Notes: generated from the letters alone by a model not told the origin. A DNA stretch of 64,000 bases from Streptomyces diacarni (GCF_003323715.1 NZ_QOIN01000046.1:62001-126000); one strand, 5' to 3'; shown: positions 9,670 to 18,520, counted from the first letter of the stretch. Made by a program: numbers and translations.

Positions 9670-12600
9670 GTGAGGCGTTCCGGCGGTGGCCGGTCACGGT
9701 GGTTCGGCGGTCGGGGCAGGGCGGGACGGGGGTCCGCGCGGCCCACCGCACCCGTCACCTCGCCCGAGGGGGCCGGCGCCACTGACCCGGGGAGCGACGC
9801 GCCGTTGGTCGCCGAGGAATACGGCGCGCTGGTGGTGCTGCGCGCGGCCCACGACACCACGATCAGCCAGACCGACATCGACGAACTGTCCGACCGGTTC
9901 GGCGCCGAGCCGGGCATCACCACCGTGGTCACCGGCACAGCGGGGCCGGACGGCGCCCCGGCGGACACGTTCTGGCAGCGCTTGAGTGAAGTGTTCGACA
10001 CCCTGCGCGAGACAGGCTCCCACACCGTACGGCTCGTCCTGTCCGGCGCGGGCGAGGAACTGCCGGAACGGCCGTCCGTGGCCCGGCGGGTGGCCGACGC
10101 CTGGGAGCTGGAGGTGATCGCCCCGGACGGTGAGGTCGAGATCGTCCCCGGCGGCTCGCTCTTCGTCCGCCCCGACCGGCCCCGGACACGCGGCTGGTGG
10201 AGCTTCTCGCCCGGGGTGCGGCCGGTGGCCCTGGGCACCCGCCAGCCCGCGCCCCCGTGGCAGGACGGTATCGAGCAGGTGCCCGAGCGCACCGGCAGCG
10301 GCTGTGTGATCCATCAGGTCCCCGCGGGGCTGCTGGCGCATGCACCGCACGCGAACGAGCCGGAGCCCGGGGACCTGTGCTACTCGGTGCCGGTGGACCC
10401 CCGCGGCCCGACCGTCCTGGTCGGGGTCCCCGGGAGTGGAGACGTCTCGGCGTCCGATGTCGGCGAAGTACTCAGCGCACTGCCCGCCGCCCTCCGGCCC
10501 GGGATCCGCCTCGCCCCCGGCAGCCCCCGCGACATCCTGCGCACCGGCCAGTCGGCGGCCGACCTGCTCGAGCGCGAGATCGTGGTCTACACGGGCATGC
10601 CGCTCCTCACCCCCGCCGAGCGCGGCACCACACGGGCCGTACTCGTCGGAGCCGACGGCTCCCCGCTGTGGCGGCCGTTCGTGGACGCGGTGGTGTGCGC
10701 CCCGGCCCGCGAGGGCGAGCCCGCGCCCGCCCCGCGGCTCCTGGGGTGGAACCCGCCGCTGCCGGGCGGCGACGACCTCGCACACGGCACGGTGCCGCTT
10801 TCCGACCGATGGCGGGTCACAGGGACCCGGGCCGGTCTGTGGATCACGGACGCCGACGCGACGGACGACGAGGAGACGGACGCCGACGAGGCGGTACCGG
10901 CCCCGGTGACCCGCGAGGTCAACGCCGAGGGCCCGGCCATCGAGGTGGGCCGCCCCGGCGACGAACTCGCCCCCTCGCTGTGGCCCGAACTGTCCCGGCT
11001 CCTGTCCAGCCTGGGCGACGACGTCCGCGGGCGGGCGCGGCTGTACGTCCACGGCAGGGCCGCGGACGGCGGCCACGCGTTGCGCGCGCTCGCGGCCCAA
11101 CACGGGGTGCGCGCCCTGCGCTTCACGCCCCGCCCGGAGCGTGAACCCCGGCCCGTCCCCGACGCGGCCCCGGCCTCCCGTCCCGCCGCGGACCCGGGCC
11201 CGGGCGTGGCCCCGGCCCCGGGCGCGCACCCGGCGGCCTCCGCCGCACCGAGCGCACCCCTGACGTCCGCCGCACCCCTCGCACACCGCCGCCCCGCTTC
11301 GCCGACCGCCCGAACGGAAGCGTCGGCGTCGGTGTCCGCGGACGGCCTGGACGGCCTGGACGGTCGTTCGGCGGAGTCGGGCCCGCCGGTTGGTGGTCCG
11401 TCGGCGGTGTCCGGCCCGCAGGCGTCCGATCAGCAGGGGACGGCCGCTCGCCCGACGCCCGGCCGGCCCTCCGTGACCGGCCCGGCCCGGAGGAGCCCGT
11501 CCGTGCCCGGCCCCACGGTGCCCGAGAGGCCGACGTCCTCCGGCTCTCCCGCCGCGGGGCAGCAGCCCGGTGCGGCGGCTCCGGACCCCGCCGAAGGCTC
11601 CGCCGAGGACCCGGCACGGCCGGTGTCCGAACGTCCCGCGTCGGCGTCTGGGCGTCCCGCGTCGGCGTCCGAGCGTCCTGGCTCAGTGGGCCAACGTCCC
11701 GCGTCGTCGGGTGCGTCGCCGGGCACGCCGACGAGAGAGTCCGCCCCGTCGACGAGGGGGGACGCGGCCCCGACCGGCCCCAACCCGGTGGCCGGTCCCG
11801 CCCCGGTGACCGGTCCCGCTCCGGTCCGGCCGCCGATGACGAGTGTGTCCTCGGGGCCACAGGACCCGAACGCGCTCCGTTCGGCACCGCCCGAAGAGAC
11901 CTCGGCCGGGCCCGGGAACGATACGGCGCGCCCGGACACCGAGCGCGGCACGGTGCCCGATGCGGTGCCCGACGCCGGGCGTGACGCGCGGCCTGACGTG
12001 CCGTCGAGTGCCGGGCGGAACACCACACCGGGCACCGCGCCTGTCCCCGCGCCGGACGCTGCTGAGCGTGGGTCGGCCCGAGACCGCGCGCCGCAGAGCC
12101 CGCGCGAGCCGTCGGCCCCGCCGCGGAACGCCGTACCGGACACGGGCGCTGAGCGGGAGCCCGCGCCGGGTGCCACTCCGGCCCCGGCGCGTACGTCGGG
12201 TCCCGCGCCGGCCGGGCCCCAGCCGGAGGGCCCCGCGGACGCCGGTGCCGGGAACACGGAGGACCCGGTGCCGCCACCGCGGGCCATGCCCACGGCTTCC
12301 GCCGTCCCCACGGCCTCCGCCACACCTCTCGTGTCGGGCACTCCTGACGCCTCCGCTGAACCCGCGTCTGACGCACGGCTCGCGGCCCCGGCGGACCCCA
12401 CCGCACAGGGAGACGACGGGGAACGGCGGGCTCCGCGTCGCGCCCCGGTACGGCTCGGTCCGCTGCTCCCGGCGCCGTTCCGGCCCGGCCACGTCTCCAC
12501 CCAGGAGGAGCGCGACGCCTTCCGGGCGCTCGCGGACCGCGTGTGGGACCGGCACGGTACCGCCGTGGGCCGCTTGCTGACCCGGATGCCCGCGCTGCGC

Positions 12601-13260
12601 GGGCGGGAGCAGGAGGACGCTCGCGCCGACTTGATCGCGCTCCACCTCTACCTGCACACCTCCGAGGGCCCGCTGAGTCCGAAGGCGCTGACGCGGGGGC
12701 TGCACGACGGGGAGGAGCGGTTGTTGCCGTACGCCGCCTGCGTTGCCTCCGGGCTACGCCGGATGCCCTCGTACCGCGGGATCGCCTTCCGCGGCGCGGA
12801 GGAGACCGCCGGTCCGGGCGGCGTTGTGGAGCCCGGCGTCCTGCTGCGGGACCCCGCTCCGGTGCCCGTGCTGCCGCTTGGCGCCGGCGCACCGAGGCCG
12901 GGCGGTGCACAGTACGCCGTGTGGTCGGTGACGGGGCGCCGGGTGCGCCAGCTCACCGACCGGCCCGGTGCCGGACAGGCCCGGGACGAGGTGGTGTTCC
13001 CGCCGGGCACCCTGCTGCGGGTGCTCGACGTGCGTGAGGAGGGCGGCGCGCCGCTGACCCTTCTGCGCGAGGTGCCCCTGATCGGGCCGCACACCTCGGC
13101 TGGCAGCGACGGTGCGGAACCGGACGCCGGCGACCGCGCGGCGCTCGGCCAACTGGAGGAGGCTCTGCGCGCTCGCCCCGTGACCCCGGCCGGGCCCGAC
13201 TGGCCGCAGCTGTGCGCGGGCTCACTGGAACGGGCCGCGGGCCTGCCGTCCGACAGCTGA
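9670..13260 (+). CDS. Large T7SS-cassette protein with C-terminal ADP-ribosyltransferase-like domain
   Basis: About 1,196 residues. The GTG at 9670 follows AAGGAGAG at good spacing, so it is preferred over the in-frame GTG at 9652. The N-terminal ~450 residues form a globular part with SseB-like segments (ALVVLRAAHDTT, LCYSVPVDPRG, EIVVYTGMPLL). Residues about 490-920 are a Pro/Ala/Ser/Thr-rich linker. The last ~250 residues match the R-S-E layout of ADP-ribosyltransferases: MPSYRGIAFRG (Arg), AVWSVTGRRVRQLT (Ser/Thr strand) and ARDEVVFPPGTLLRVL (catalytic Glu). The residue two before that Glu is Arg rather than Glu/Gln, so arginine-specific transfer is doubtful although NAD binding remains possible. 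It sits between the SseB-like and ricin-type genes in the same orientation. No signal peptide is seen; export would have to be by T7SS or another route. Confidence 0.7.
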   Translation: MRRSGGGRSRWFGGRGRAGRGSARPTAPVTSPEGAGATDPGSDAPLVAEEYGALVVLRAAHDTTISQTDIDELSDRFGAEPGITTVVTGTAGPDGAPADTFWQRLSEVFDTLRETGSHTVRLVLSGAGEELPERPSVARRVADAWELEVIAPDGEVEIVPGGSLFVRPDRPRTRGWWSFSPGVRPVALGTRQPAPPWQDGIEQVPERTGSGCVIHQVPAGLLAHAPHANEPEPGDLCYSVPVDPRGPTVLVGVPGSGDVSASDVGEVLSALPAALRPGIRLAPGSPRDILRTGQSAADLLEREIVVYTGMPLLTPAERGTTRAVLVGADGSPLWRPFVDAVVCAPAREGEPAPAPRLLGWNPPLPGGDDLAHGTVPLSDRWRVTGTRAGLWITDADATDDEETDADEAVPAPVTREVNAEGPAIEVGRPGDELAPSLWPELSRLLSSLGDDVRGRARLYVHGRAADGGHALRALAAQHGVRALRFTPRPEREPRPVPDAAPASRPAADPGPGVAPAPGAHPAASAAPSAPLTSAAPLAHRRPASPTARTEASASVSADGLDGLDGRSAESGPPVGGPSAVSGPQASDQQGTAARPTPGRPSVTGPARRSPSVPGPTVPERPTSSGSPAAGQQPGAAAPDPAEGSAEDPARPVSERPASASGRPASASERPGSVGQRPASSGASPGTPTRESAPSTRGDAAPTGPNPVAGPAPVTGPAPVRPPMTSVSSGPQDPNALRSAPPEETSAGPGNDTARPDTERGTVPDAVPDAGRDARPDVPSSAGRNTTPGTAPVPAPDAAERGSARDRAPQSPREPSAPPRNAVPDTGAEREPAPGATPAPARTSGPAPAGPQPEGPADAGAGNTEDPVPPPRAMPTASAVPTASATPLVSGTPDASAEPASDARLAAPADPTAQGDDGERRAPRRAPVRLGPLLPAPFRPGHVSTQEERDAFRALADRVWDRHGTAVGRLLTRMPALRGREQEDARADLIALHLYLHTSEGPLSPKALTRGLHDGEERLLPYAACVASGLRRMPSYRGIAFRGAEETAGPGGVVEPGVLLRDPAPVPVLPLGAGAPRPGGAQYAVWSVTGRRVRQLTDRPGAGQARDEVVFPPGTLLRVLDVREEGGAPLTLLREVPLIGPHTSAGSDGAEPDAGDRAALGQLEEALRARPVTPAGPDWPQLCAGSLERAAGLPSDS

Positions 13261-13317
13261 TGGACCAACTGACTGATGGACCGACTGACTGACCTGCCCG
13301 ACAGGAATGGAGACTTG

Positions 13318-14838
13318 ATGCCACAACAGAATGACGATGGGCAGACAGAGCCCCAGGTGCGCCGTGCCGTCACGATGCGTGGTGCGGCCTCCCAGCCGGC
13401 CTCCGCGTCGCTGCGCCCGCGGACGGCCGCCGACCCGAACCCCGGGCAGGCGGAGGAGCCATCCTCCGCCGCGCCCTCTTCGTCCGGTTCCGCCTCCTCC
13501 GAGCGCGGCGGCGACCAGCCGACGGCCGCGGCGGCTGCGTCCTCGTCCGTCTCGGAAGCGCGCTCGTCCGAGAGATCGGCCACCACTTCATCCGGGGCCG
13601 ACGCCAACTCCTCCGAGGGGCCGGCTCCCTCCGGGGCGGGGGCGGACGGGAGTGGCGGCGGCGCCGTCGGTTCGCTGAGCAGAGCGGAGGGCGGGACGCC
13701 GCCCGGTGCCTCCCAGGGAAGCGCCGGAGCGGGCGGGGACGTACCGCCCTCGGGCCGTCCCACCAAGGCGCTGCTGGCCGCGGCGGGCATCGGGGGCGCA
13801 CTGCTGATCGCGGCGCCGTTCCTGGTCATGGGCGCCCGGGATGACGACAAGACGGACACCGCGGCGGTCGCCAAGGACGCCACGGCCCGGACCCTGCAAA
13901 AGGACGAGGAGGAGACCCGGCCCGGGGACTACGCCCCCAAGCCGCCGGAGGTCGAGAACAAGGCTCCGAAGAGTGAGGCACTCAAAAAGGAGGATGGAAC
14001 GCCGTCGGACGAAAAGGAGAAGGGAACGCCTTCGGACGAGCCGTCTCCCGACGCGTCTCCTTCGGGCGAGCCCTCTTCGGACGCGTCGCCTTCGGATGAA
14101 TCGTCCTCCGAGTCGTCTGATGCGGAGGAATCGTCCTCCAAGTCGTCACCTTCGGACGAACCGGTTGCGAAATCGACGGTGCCTGAAGCGCACTTCTTGA
14201 AACCCAGGCTGTTTTTGGCGCCGGAGCCGCCGCCGTCGGAGCCGCAGCCTCAGGAGTCGACGCCGCCCAAGGAGCACCCTGGGACGGAGCCTTCGACAGC
14301 GCCGCCGGAGAAGCAAGAGAAGGCCAAGGAAGGGTCCGACATCAAGAAGAAGGTGGCGCCGCCCAACTACGCGAATGCGAAGGGCGTCCTCCTCAAGAAT
14401 GTCGCGTCGAAGCTGTGCGCGGACGTTCCCGCCTTCGGCAAGGGCAAGCCCGACGGGCCGGTCAACCAGTTCCACTGCAACGGCACCGACAAGGACAACC
14501 AGATCTGGGACTTCGAGGTGAAGGAAAAGGGCAAGGGCCCCCGGTCCACCGACCTCTTCCAGATCAGGAACCGCAAGGACGGGCTGTGCATGGACCTGCC
14601 GAAGTTCGGCGGCCAGCCACGCGGTACGCGGGTCTCGGAGTTCCACTGCAACGGCACCACGGCTGACAACCAGCTGTGGTGGCTGGAGCCGCGTGGGGAC
14701 AAGAAGTTCCGGATCCACAACTACGCCAGCAACCACCAGTGCCTCAAGATGAAGACCGGCAAGGACATCCACCCCGTGGACGCACGGCTGGAGATCCAGC
14801 CGTGCCACCGGGAAGGTCCCTTCGAATGGACCTTCTGA
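13318..14838 (+). CDS. Membrane-anchored ricin-B-type lectin protein
   Basis: 506 residues from ATG 13318 (GGAG eight bases upstream), which is better than the upstream in-frame ATG 13276 that overlaps short CTGA-rich repeats. Residues 1-145 are Ser/Ala-rich and probably cytoplasmic. One membrane helix lies at about 149-172 (ALLAAAGIGGALLIAAPFL). A long acidic Ser/Pro/Glu linker with repeated SDE/SDA-SP blocks follows to about 345. Residues about 355-506 are a beta-trefoil ricin-type lectin domain with QxW-like motifs (DNQIW, DNQLW) and paired Cys in FHCNGT repeats. The lectin should face outside and bind carbohydrate, perhaps cell-wall sugar. As the last gene of the T7SS-linked cassette, it could display or tether partner proteins at the surface; that is inference. 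Confidence 0.8.
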   Translation: MPQQNDDGQTEPQVRRAVTMRGAASQPASASLRPRTAADPNPGQAEEPSSAAPSSSGSASSERGGDQPTAAAAASSSVSEARSSERSATTSSGADANSSEGPAPSGAGADGSGGGAVGSLSRAEGGTPPGASQGSAGAGGDVPPSGRPTKALLAAAGIGGALLIAAPFLVMGARDDDKTDTAAVAKDATARTLQKDEEETRPGDYAPKPPEVENKAPKSEALKKEDGTPSDEKEKGTPSDEPSPDASPSGEPSSDASPSDESSSESSDAEESSSKSSPSDEPVAKSTVPEAHFLKPRLFLAPEPPPSEPQPQESTPPKEHPGTEPSTAPPEKQEKAKEGSDIKKKVAPPNYANAKGVLLKNVASKLCADVPAFGKGKPDGPVNQFHCNGTDKDNQIWDFEVKEKGKGPRSTDLFQIRNRKDGLCMDLPKFGGQPRGTRVSEFHCNGTTADNQLWWLEPRGDKKFRIHNYASNHQCLKMKTGKDIHPVDARLEIQPCHREGPFEWTF

Positions 14839-14861
14839 CAACGGCCGTTTCCGGCTGACCG

Positions 14862-14907
14862 GCGCCTGGGCCCCTGATCTCCGAACGCAGATCAGGGGCC
14901 CAGGCGC
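14862..14907 (+). terminator. Strong hairpin terminator after the T7SS cassette
   Basis: Perfect 19-bp arms (GCGCCTGGGCCCCTGATCT and its complement) enclose an 8-bp loop, 23 bp after the stop of the lectin gene. There is no U-tract, as is common in high-GC actinomycetes. The convergent GrpB gene ends 77 bp further on, so the hairpin may serve both directions. A short CAGATCAGGTGCA tandem pair follows at about 14929-14954. Confidence 0.85.
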
Positions 14908-14983
14908 GTACAGGGCGGCGGGGGCCGCAGATCAGGTGCACAGATCAGGTGCACAGCTCAGGAATCCGTGACGCCGCCCCGCG

Positions 14984-15580
14984 TCATGGGCGAGCTGCCC
15001 TGGCGCGCGCCTTGATCGCGCGGATGACGTCGCTCTTGGCGTCGGAGTAGTCGTTCATGTCGTCCCAGCGCCTGCTGATCAGGTCTCGTTTGACGCTCTC
15101 GTACAGGGCCCGATCGTCTGCGTTGGTGCGCAAGTGGTCACGGAGGAGCAGGTACTCGTGCACCGCTGCGTTCCCTCGTTCGTACACGTGCACATGGACG
15201 TCGCGAGCCGGCGTACGCACGAGTCGATGTCCTGGCTCGCGAACCCGCAGTTCGTAACCGGCGGCCAACAGCCCGTCGAGGTAATCCTCTTCTGCCGTGA
15301 TGTCGGCCACCGAGACGACGAGGTCCACAATCGGCTTGGCGGCCAGACCCGGAACCGAAGTGGAGCCGATGTGCTCGACGTCGACGTCCGCTGCCGCCAA
15401 CGCGTCGAGGATCCGGCGCCGGTGCCGCAGGTAGTCCTCCGCCCACCGGGCGTCGTAGCTGCTGAGGCCGACATCGAGTGCTTCCGGACCACCGATGATC
15501 TCGGCCGCCGTGACGTCCGGTCGACGAGGCTTGCCGCTGTTCGTCACCCACACATCCTTCACGTCCTGCCGCCAGGTCAC
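14984..15580 (-). CDS. GrpB family protein (nucleotidyltransferase fold)
   Basis: 198 residues. The GrpB/UPF0157 signature is clear: a conserved HIGSTSVPGLAAKPIVDLVV stretch and a downstream HVHVYERGNAAV block. These belong to a nucleotidyltransferase-like fold in which a Gly-Ser pair precedes acidic residues. The biochemical activity of the family is not settled; some members are fused to dephospho-CoA kinase. The annotated ATG gives about 35 residues before the conserved part, so a later start is possible. It is single, and convergent with the T7SS cassette. Confidence 0.85.
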   Translation of the reverse strand: MTWRQDVKDVWVTNSGKPRRPDVTAAEIIGGPEALDVGLSSYDARWAEDYLRHRRRILDALAAADVDVEHIGSTSVPGLAAKPIVDLVVSVADITAEEDYLDGLLAAGYELRVREPGHRLVRTPARDVHVHVYERGNAAVHEYLLLRDHLRTNADDRALYESVKRDLISRRWDDMNDYSDAKSDVIRAIKARARAARP

Positions 15581-15984
15581 GACCTCGGTCGACGGGGCTG
15601 TGGTCGGCGGTTTCGTCGACCCTCACCGTCGTCACGCGGGCTCAGCGGATCGGGGAGTGCGTCGCACCGAGAGTGGTGACGCGTTCCCGCTCGATCCGGA
15701 AGAGGCCGAGTTTACCGTGCGGTGCGACATGCCCGGCCCGGGCGCGGTTGTCGCTTGCTCGGCGATGTCGGTGTCCTTGCCGACTTCGAGCGGCAGGCTC
15801 CTCAGCAGAGGCAGGCCCAACGGCCGCTCGCGAAGGGCGGGTTCTTGTACGCTGACCCCACACGATCAGCTCGGCCAGACTGTCGAGCAGATGGTCGAGG
15901 TGCGCGGCGAGGCGGGGCAGGACCCGCCGCGTGGTGGCGGCGAAGCCCGCGTTTCGGGCTCTACACGATCTGGAGCCGGCGACG
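15581..15984. other. Intergenic region, no convincing gene
   Basis: About 400 bp between GrpB and the WDGH gene. Several overlapping open frames exist on both strands, but none shows a ribosome site plus family signature. A minus-strand frame reading GFAATTRRVLPRLAAHLDHL may be a remnant of an unknown protein. It could not be assigned. Confidence 0.4.
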
Positions 15985-16341
15985 ATGACCGATACCGGCA
16001 GTATCTCCGACGGGTTCCACACCTTCGACGAGCTGTACGAATTCAGGCTGCTCTACCACGCGTACGCCGCCCGGGCGTGGCTGGACGCCGGGTATCCCGT
16101 CGTCCGCTCATGGAAGCACCACGACGGTGAACCGTGCTTCGGGGGCGGCTGGTTCATCGTCGTGGCTCAGCTTCCCACGGGCCAGGTCAGCAATCACTAC
16201 CGAACCGGCGGCTGGTCGTTGTTCGGCGACGTGCCCGAGGTCGAAACGGCGCCTGTTTGGGACGGGCACAACACCGCCGACGTCACCCGGCGGCTGCGCA
16301 CGCTCCTCGGTGGAGAAGGGCCCGCGAGCGTGTCGCGTTGA
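15985..16341 (+). CDS. WDGH domain-containing protein
   Basis: 118 residues from ATG 15985 (GGAG ten bases upstream). The sequence follows the small WDGH family known in actinomycetes and their phages: FHTFDELYEFRLLYHAYAAR near the start, an internal SWKHHDGEPCFGGGWFIVVA block, the QVSNHY motif and the name-giving WDGHN near residue 93. The function is unknown. Phages carry homologues, which fits the mobile character of the surrounding DNA. Its stop codon lies inside a repeat that recurs near 25.66 kb. Confidence 0.75.
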   Translation: MTDTGSISDGFHTFDELYEFRLLYHAYAARAWLDAGYPVVRSWKHHDGEPCFGGGWFIVVAQLPTGQVSNHYRTGGWSLFGDVPEVETAPVWDGHNTADVTRRLRTLLGGEGPASVSR

Positions 16342-16388
16342 ACGGCCGGCACCTCCTGGGCCGCGCGTGCCCGGGCATGGCGCGGAAC
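16337..16388 (+). repeat. Dispersed repeat, copy A
   Basis: Starts with GTTGAACGGCCGGCACCTC and continues through GCCGCGCGTGCC to GGCATGGCGCGGAAC. A close copy begins at 25664 in the same orientation, where its second half is amplified in tandem. The repeat contains the stop codon of the WDGH gene and is GC-rich and partly self-complementary (GGCCGGCAC against GTGCC-GG). Confidence 0.75.
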
Positions 16389-16470
16389 GGTCCGACAGAG
16401 GGCGCGGGGCGGGTCAGTCGGCGCTCCGGCGGACGCCGGGGGCGCTGGCGGTGGGCGCCGGGGACGAGGG

Positions 16471-17628
16471 TCACCTCGTGGTCTGACGCTTCCCGGATGC
16501 GCCTGGCCCGGTGATGTCGCCGTAGGCGAGTCCTCCATGGGTGTGGGTCGGGACGACCGGCCACTGCCGCTTCCAGGCAGCGCACTCCGAAGAGGGAAGG
16601 ATCTGCAGCCACCTGGGGTCGCCCGGCGCGGGCGACGCCATCGTTTTCTCCTTGACCATCGAGTCGTACTGGTCGAGGGAGTCCTCCAGCGTGTTCGCGT
16701 TCAGTACGACCTCACGCCCGTAGAAGGCAGCCTGTTGCCGCACGCCGGGAATCTTCGAGAGTTCGGGCTGCCAGCTGTCGGCCGCCATGCCGTTCTCAGA
16801 GGACACCCAGACACCGTCCGGGGTGTTGATCGCCAGTGAGTGGTTGCCGTCGGTGTGTCCGGGTGTCCACAGCAGACTGACGCCGACGCCGAGTTCCACG
16901 TCCCCTTCGAAGACCTCCAGCCGCTCGGCTGGGACACCGTCCATGCCGCCGTCCACGTACCAGGCCCACTGCATCGGATGCATGGAGGCGAACGTGCCGA
17001 GCTCTTTGCTGTGCACAAGGAGTTTGCCGTTGGGGAAGAGCGGCCGGCGTGATGCCGGCTCATCCCGGAGCGGGGTGTCGCTTCCCATGATCATGCGGAC
17101 GTCCTGCACGTGCAGGTGGTCGAAGCTGACGTAGTCGACGTCCTCGTTGCGCAGACCCACGCTCGGGAGGACTCGGTCCGGGTCGTTGTAGTACTTGACG
17201 AAGAGGCGTTCCGCGCGCAGGCGGCGAGCGAAGGACTGCAGCTTGTTGTAGAACGGCGCTTCCGCGGACCCCTCGGCCATGGTGGGCTCCCACACGAGGG
17301 TCTTCAGCTGCCCGTCGAACCCGTCGAACTGGATGACGAGCATCCGGTTGATGATGCTGATCATCGGGTTGGTGTTGACGGAGTACCCCTGGAAGGCGAA
17401 CCGCGCCGGATACGGTGCGGCCGCGATGTCGAAACTCTTGACCGCCCGGACCCGGCCCTGGCTCACGAATCGCTCGCGGTAGCGCTCAGCAGCCGAGCGG
17501 ATGGCCTTGAGGCGGTCTCCGCGCGGCCAGACGTCGTGCACGCCCTCGAACTCCGGTATCGACCGGAGGGCCTGCGCTCCGGTCGTGTTCAGGGTCTTCG
17601 TCTCTTCTGTCCGCGCCGCGTCAGTCAT
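16471..17628 (-). CDS. MBL-fold metallo-hydrolase-like protein
   Basis: 385 residues from ATG 17628, which has GGGAGGGG upstream; the longer open frame adds only a (PA)n tail read from a repeat. The first 100 residues are a leader domain with no clear hit. A metallo-beta-lactamase fold follows: DHLHVQDVR (a slightly altered HxHxDH metal motif), LLWTPGHTDGNHSL, and late His residues in PVVPTHTHGG. A hydrolytic role on an ester or lactone is likely, but the substrate is unknown. The start overlaps the stop of the upstream SDR gene by 8 bp, so the two are translationally coupled and probably act in one pathway, controlled by the divergent TetR. Confidence 0.8.
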   Translation of the reverse strand: MTDAARTEETKTLNTTGAQALRSIPEFEGVHDVWPRGDRLKAIRSAAERYRERFVSQGRVRAVKSFDIAAAPYPARFAFQGYSVNTNPMISIINRMLVIQFDGFDGQLKTLVWEPTMAEGSAEAPFYNKLQSFARRLRAERLFVKYYNDPDRVLPSVGLRNEDVDYVSFDHLHVQDVRMIMGSDTPLRDEPASRRPLFPNGKLLVHSKELGTFASMHPMQWAWYVDGGMDGVPAERLEVFEGDVELGVGVSLLWTPGHTDGNHSLAINTPDGVWVSSENGMAADSWQPELSKIPGVRQQAAFYGREVVLNANTLEDSLDQYDSMVKEKTMASPAPGDPRWLQILPSSECAAWKRQWPVVPTHTHGGLAYGDITGPGASGKRQTTR

Positions 17629-18502
17629 GTTCCCCTCCCGGGGTGGTGCTGGTGCTGGTGCCGGTGCCGGTGCTGGTGCCGGTGAAGATGCGTGATTCGT
17701 AGCCCTGGCGTACTGAGGCACCGGGCACGGACCGCACCTGGTCGGGCACCATGGCGCGGAGGAGAAGGTCGCGGACGGGCTGTGGAAACACCTCGACCCA
17801 GCGGGACAGCGGGCCGACGTATCCGGGCAGGGACACCTCGAACCGCGGACGCTCGATCACCGCCACGACAGCGCGCGCCACATCCAGGGGCTTGAGGAGC
17901 TTGGCCGCGCCCGTCGCCGTTCCCGCGGCGAGTTCGGTGTCGACGACGCCCGGCATGACCACGGAGATCCGGACCCCGCTGCCGCGCAGCTCCGCGCGCA
18001 CGCCCTTGAGGTAGCCGTACACGCCGTGTTTGGTCGCGGCGTAGGTCGATTCGCCTGGCGGCGAGAGCTTCGAGGCCGCCGACGCGATGGTGACGATGTG
18101 GCCACGGCCTCGCGCGCGCATAGCGGGCGCGGTGAGCTTCACGCCGCGGATCACACCATGCAGGTTGACCTCCAACTGGCGGGTGGTGGCTGACTCGGGC
18201 TCGTCGGCGAAACCGCCGACCCACATCACTCCCGCGTTGTTGACCAGGACGTCGAGCGGGCCCCAGTGCTCCTCCACTTCGGCGAGGAAGGCGGTGAAGG
18301 ACGCAGAGTCGGTGACATCGAGCCCGAAGCCCACCACGTCGCCCCGCAGTTCCTCGGCGGACGCTCGTGCCGCGGCAGGGTCCAGGTCTCCGAGGGCCAC
18401 GCGGGCGCCGGCCAGCGCCAGCCGGCGGGCCGTCTCCCGGCCGATCCCGTTCGCCCCTCCAGTGACGGCGACAACGCGCCCAGCGAGTGCTCTCGTCTGC
18501 AT
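17621..18502 (-). CDS. SDR family oxidoreductase
   Basis: 293 residues from ATG 18502 (GGAGG upstream). A longer start at 18529 would fall inside the TetR operator and is less likely. Classical short-chain dehydrogenase features: TGGANGIGRETA cofactor loop, NNAGV, catalytic Ser in IASAASK, and YAATK for Tyr and Lys. An Asp after the second strand (ALGDLDP) suggests NAD over NADP. The C-terminal ~20 residues are a Ser/Thr/Gly repeat made by a six-fold 6-bp repeat and look dispensable. First gene of a two-gene operon with the metallo-hydrolase. Confidence 0.9.
   Translation of the reverse strand: MQTRALAGRVVAVTGGANGIGRETARRLALAGARVALGDLDPAAARASAEELRGDVVGFGLDVTDSASFTAFLAEVEEHWGPLDVLVNNAGVMWVGGFADEPESATTRQLEVNLHGVIRGVKLTAPAMRARGRGHIVTIASAASKLSPPGESTYAATKHGVYGYLKGVRAELRGSGVRISVVMPGVVDTELAAGTATGAAKLLKPLDVARAVVAVIERPRFEVSLPGYVGPLSRWVEVFPQPVRDLLLRAMVPDQVRSVPGASVRQGYESRIFTGTSTGTGTSTSTTPGGEHD
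17645..17680. repeat. Six-copy 6-bp microsatellite in the SDR 3' end
   Basis: Six consecutive units of GGTGCT or GGTGCC on the plus strand. Read on the minus strand they encode alternating Gly/Thr/Ser at the C-terminus of the SDR protein. Changes by whole units keep the reading frame. The repeat lies just before the ribosome site of the coupled metallo-hydrolase gene. Confidence 0.9.
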
Positions 18503-18520
18503 CCCTCTCGCCTCCGCTCT

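Noticed and set aside
11123..12910. 595-codon minus-strand Arg/Pro-rich frame
   Set aside because: Mirror of the Pro/Ala/Ser-rich linker of the plus-strand protein; low complexity and no start context.
14862..14907. Long perfect inverted repeat as an attachment site or mobile-element end
   Set aside because: Position right after an operon end, with an 8-bp loop, fits a terminator; no duplicated flanks or recombinase adjacent.
15642..16022. Minus-strand 126-codon frame as a transposase remnant
   Set aside because: A short stretch looked protein-like, but no transposase motif could be named and it overlaps the start of the WDGH gene.
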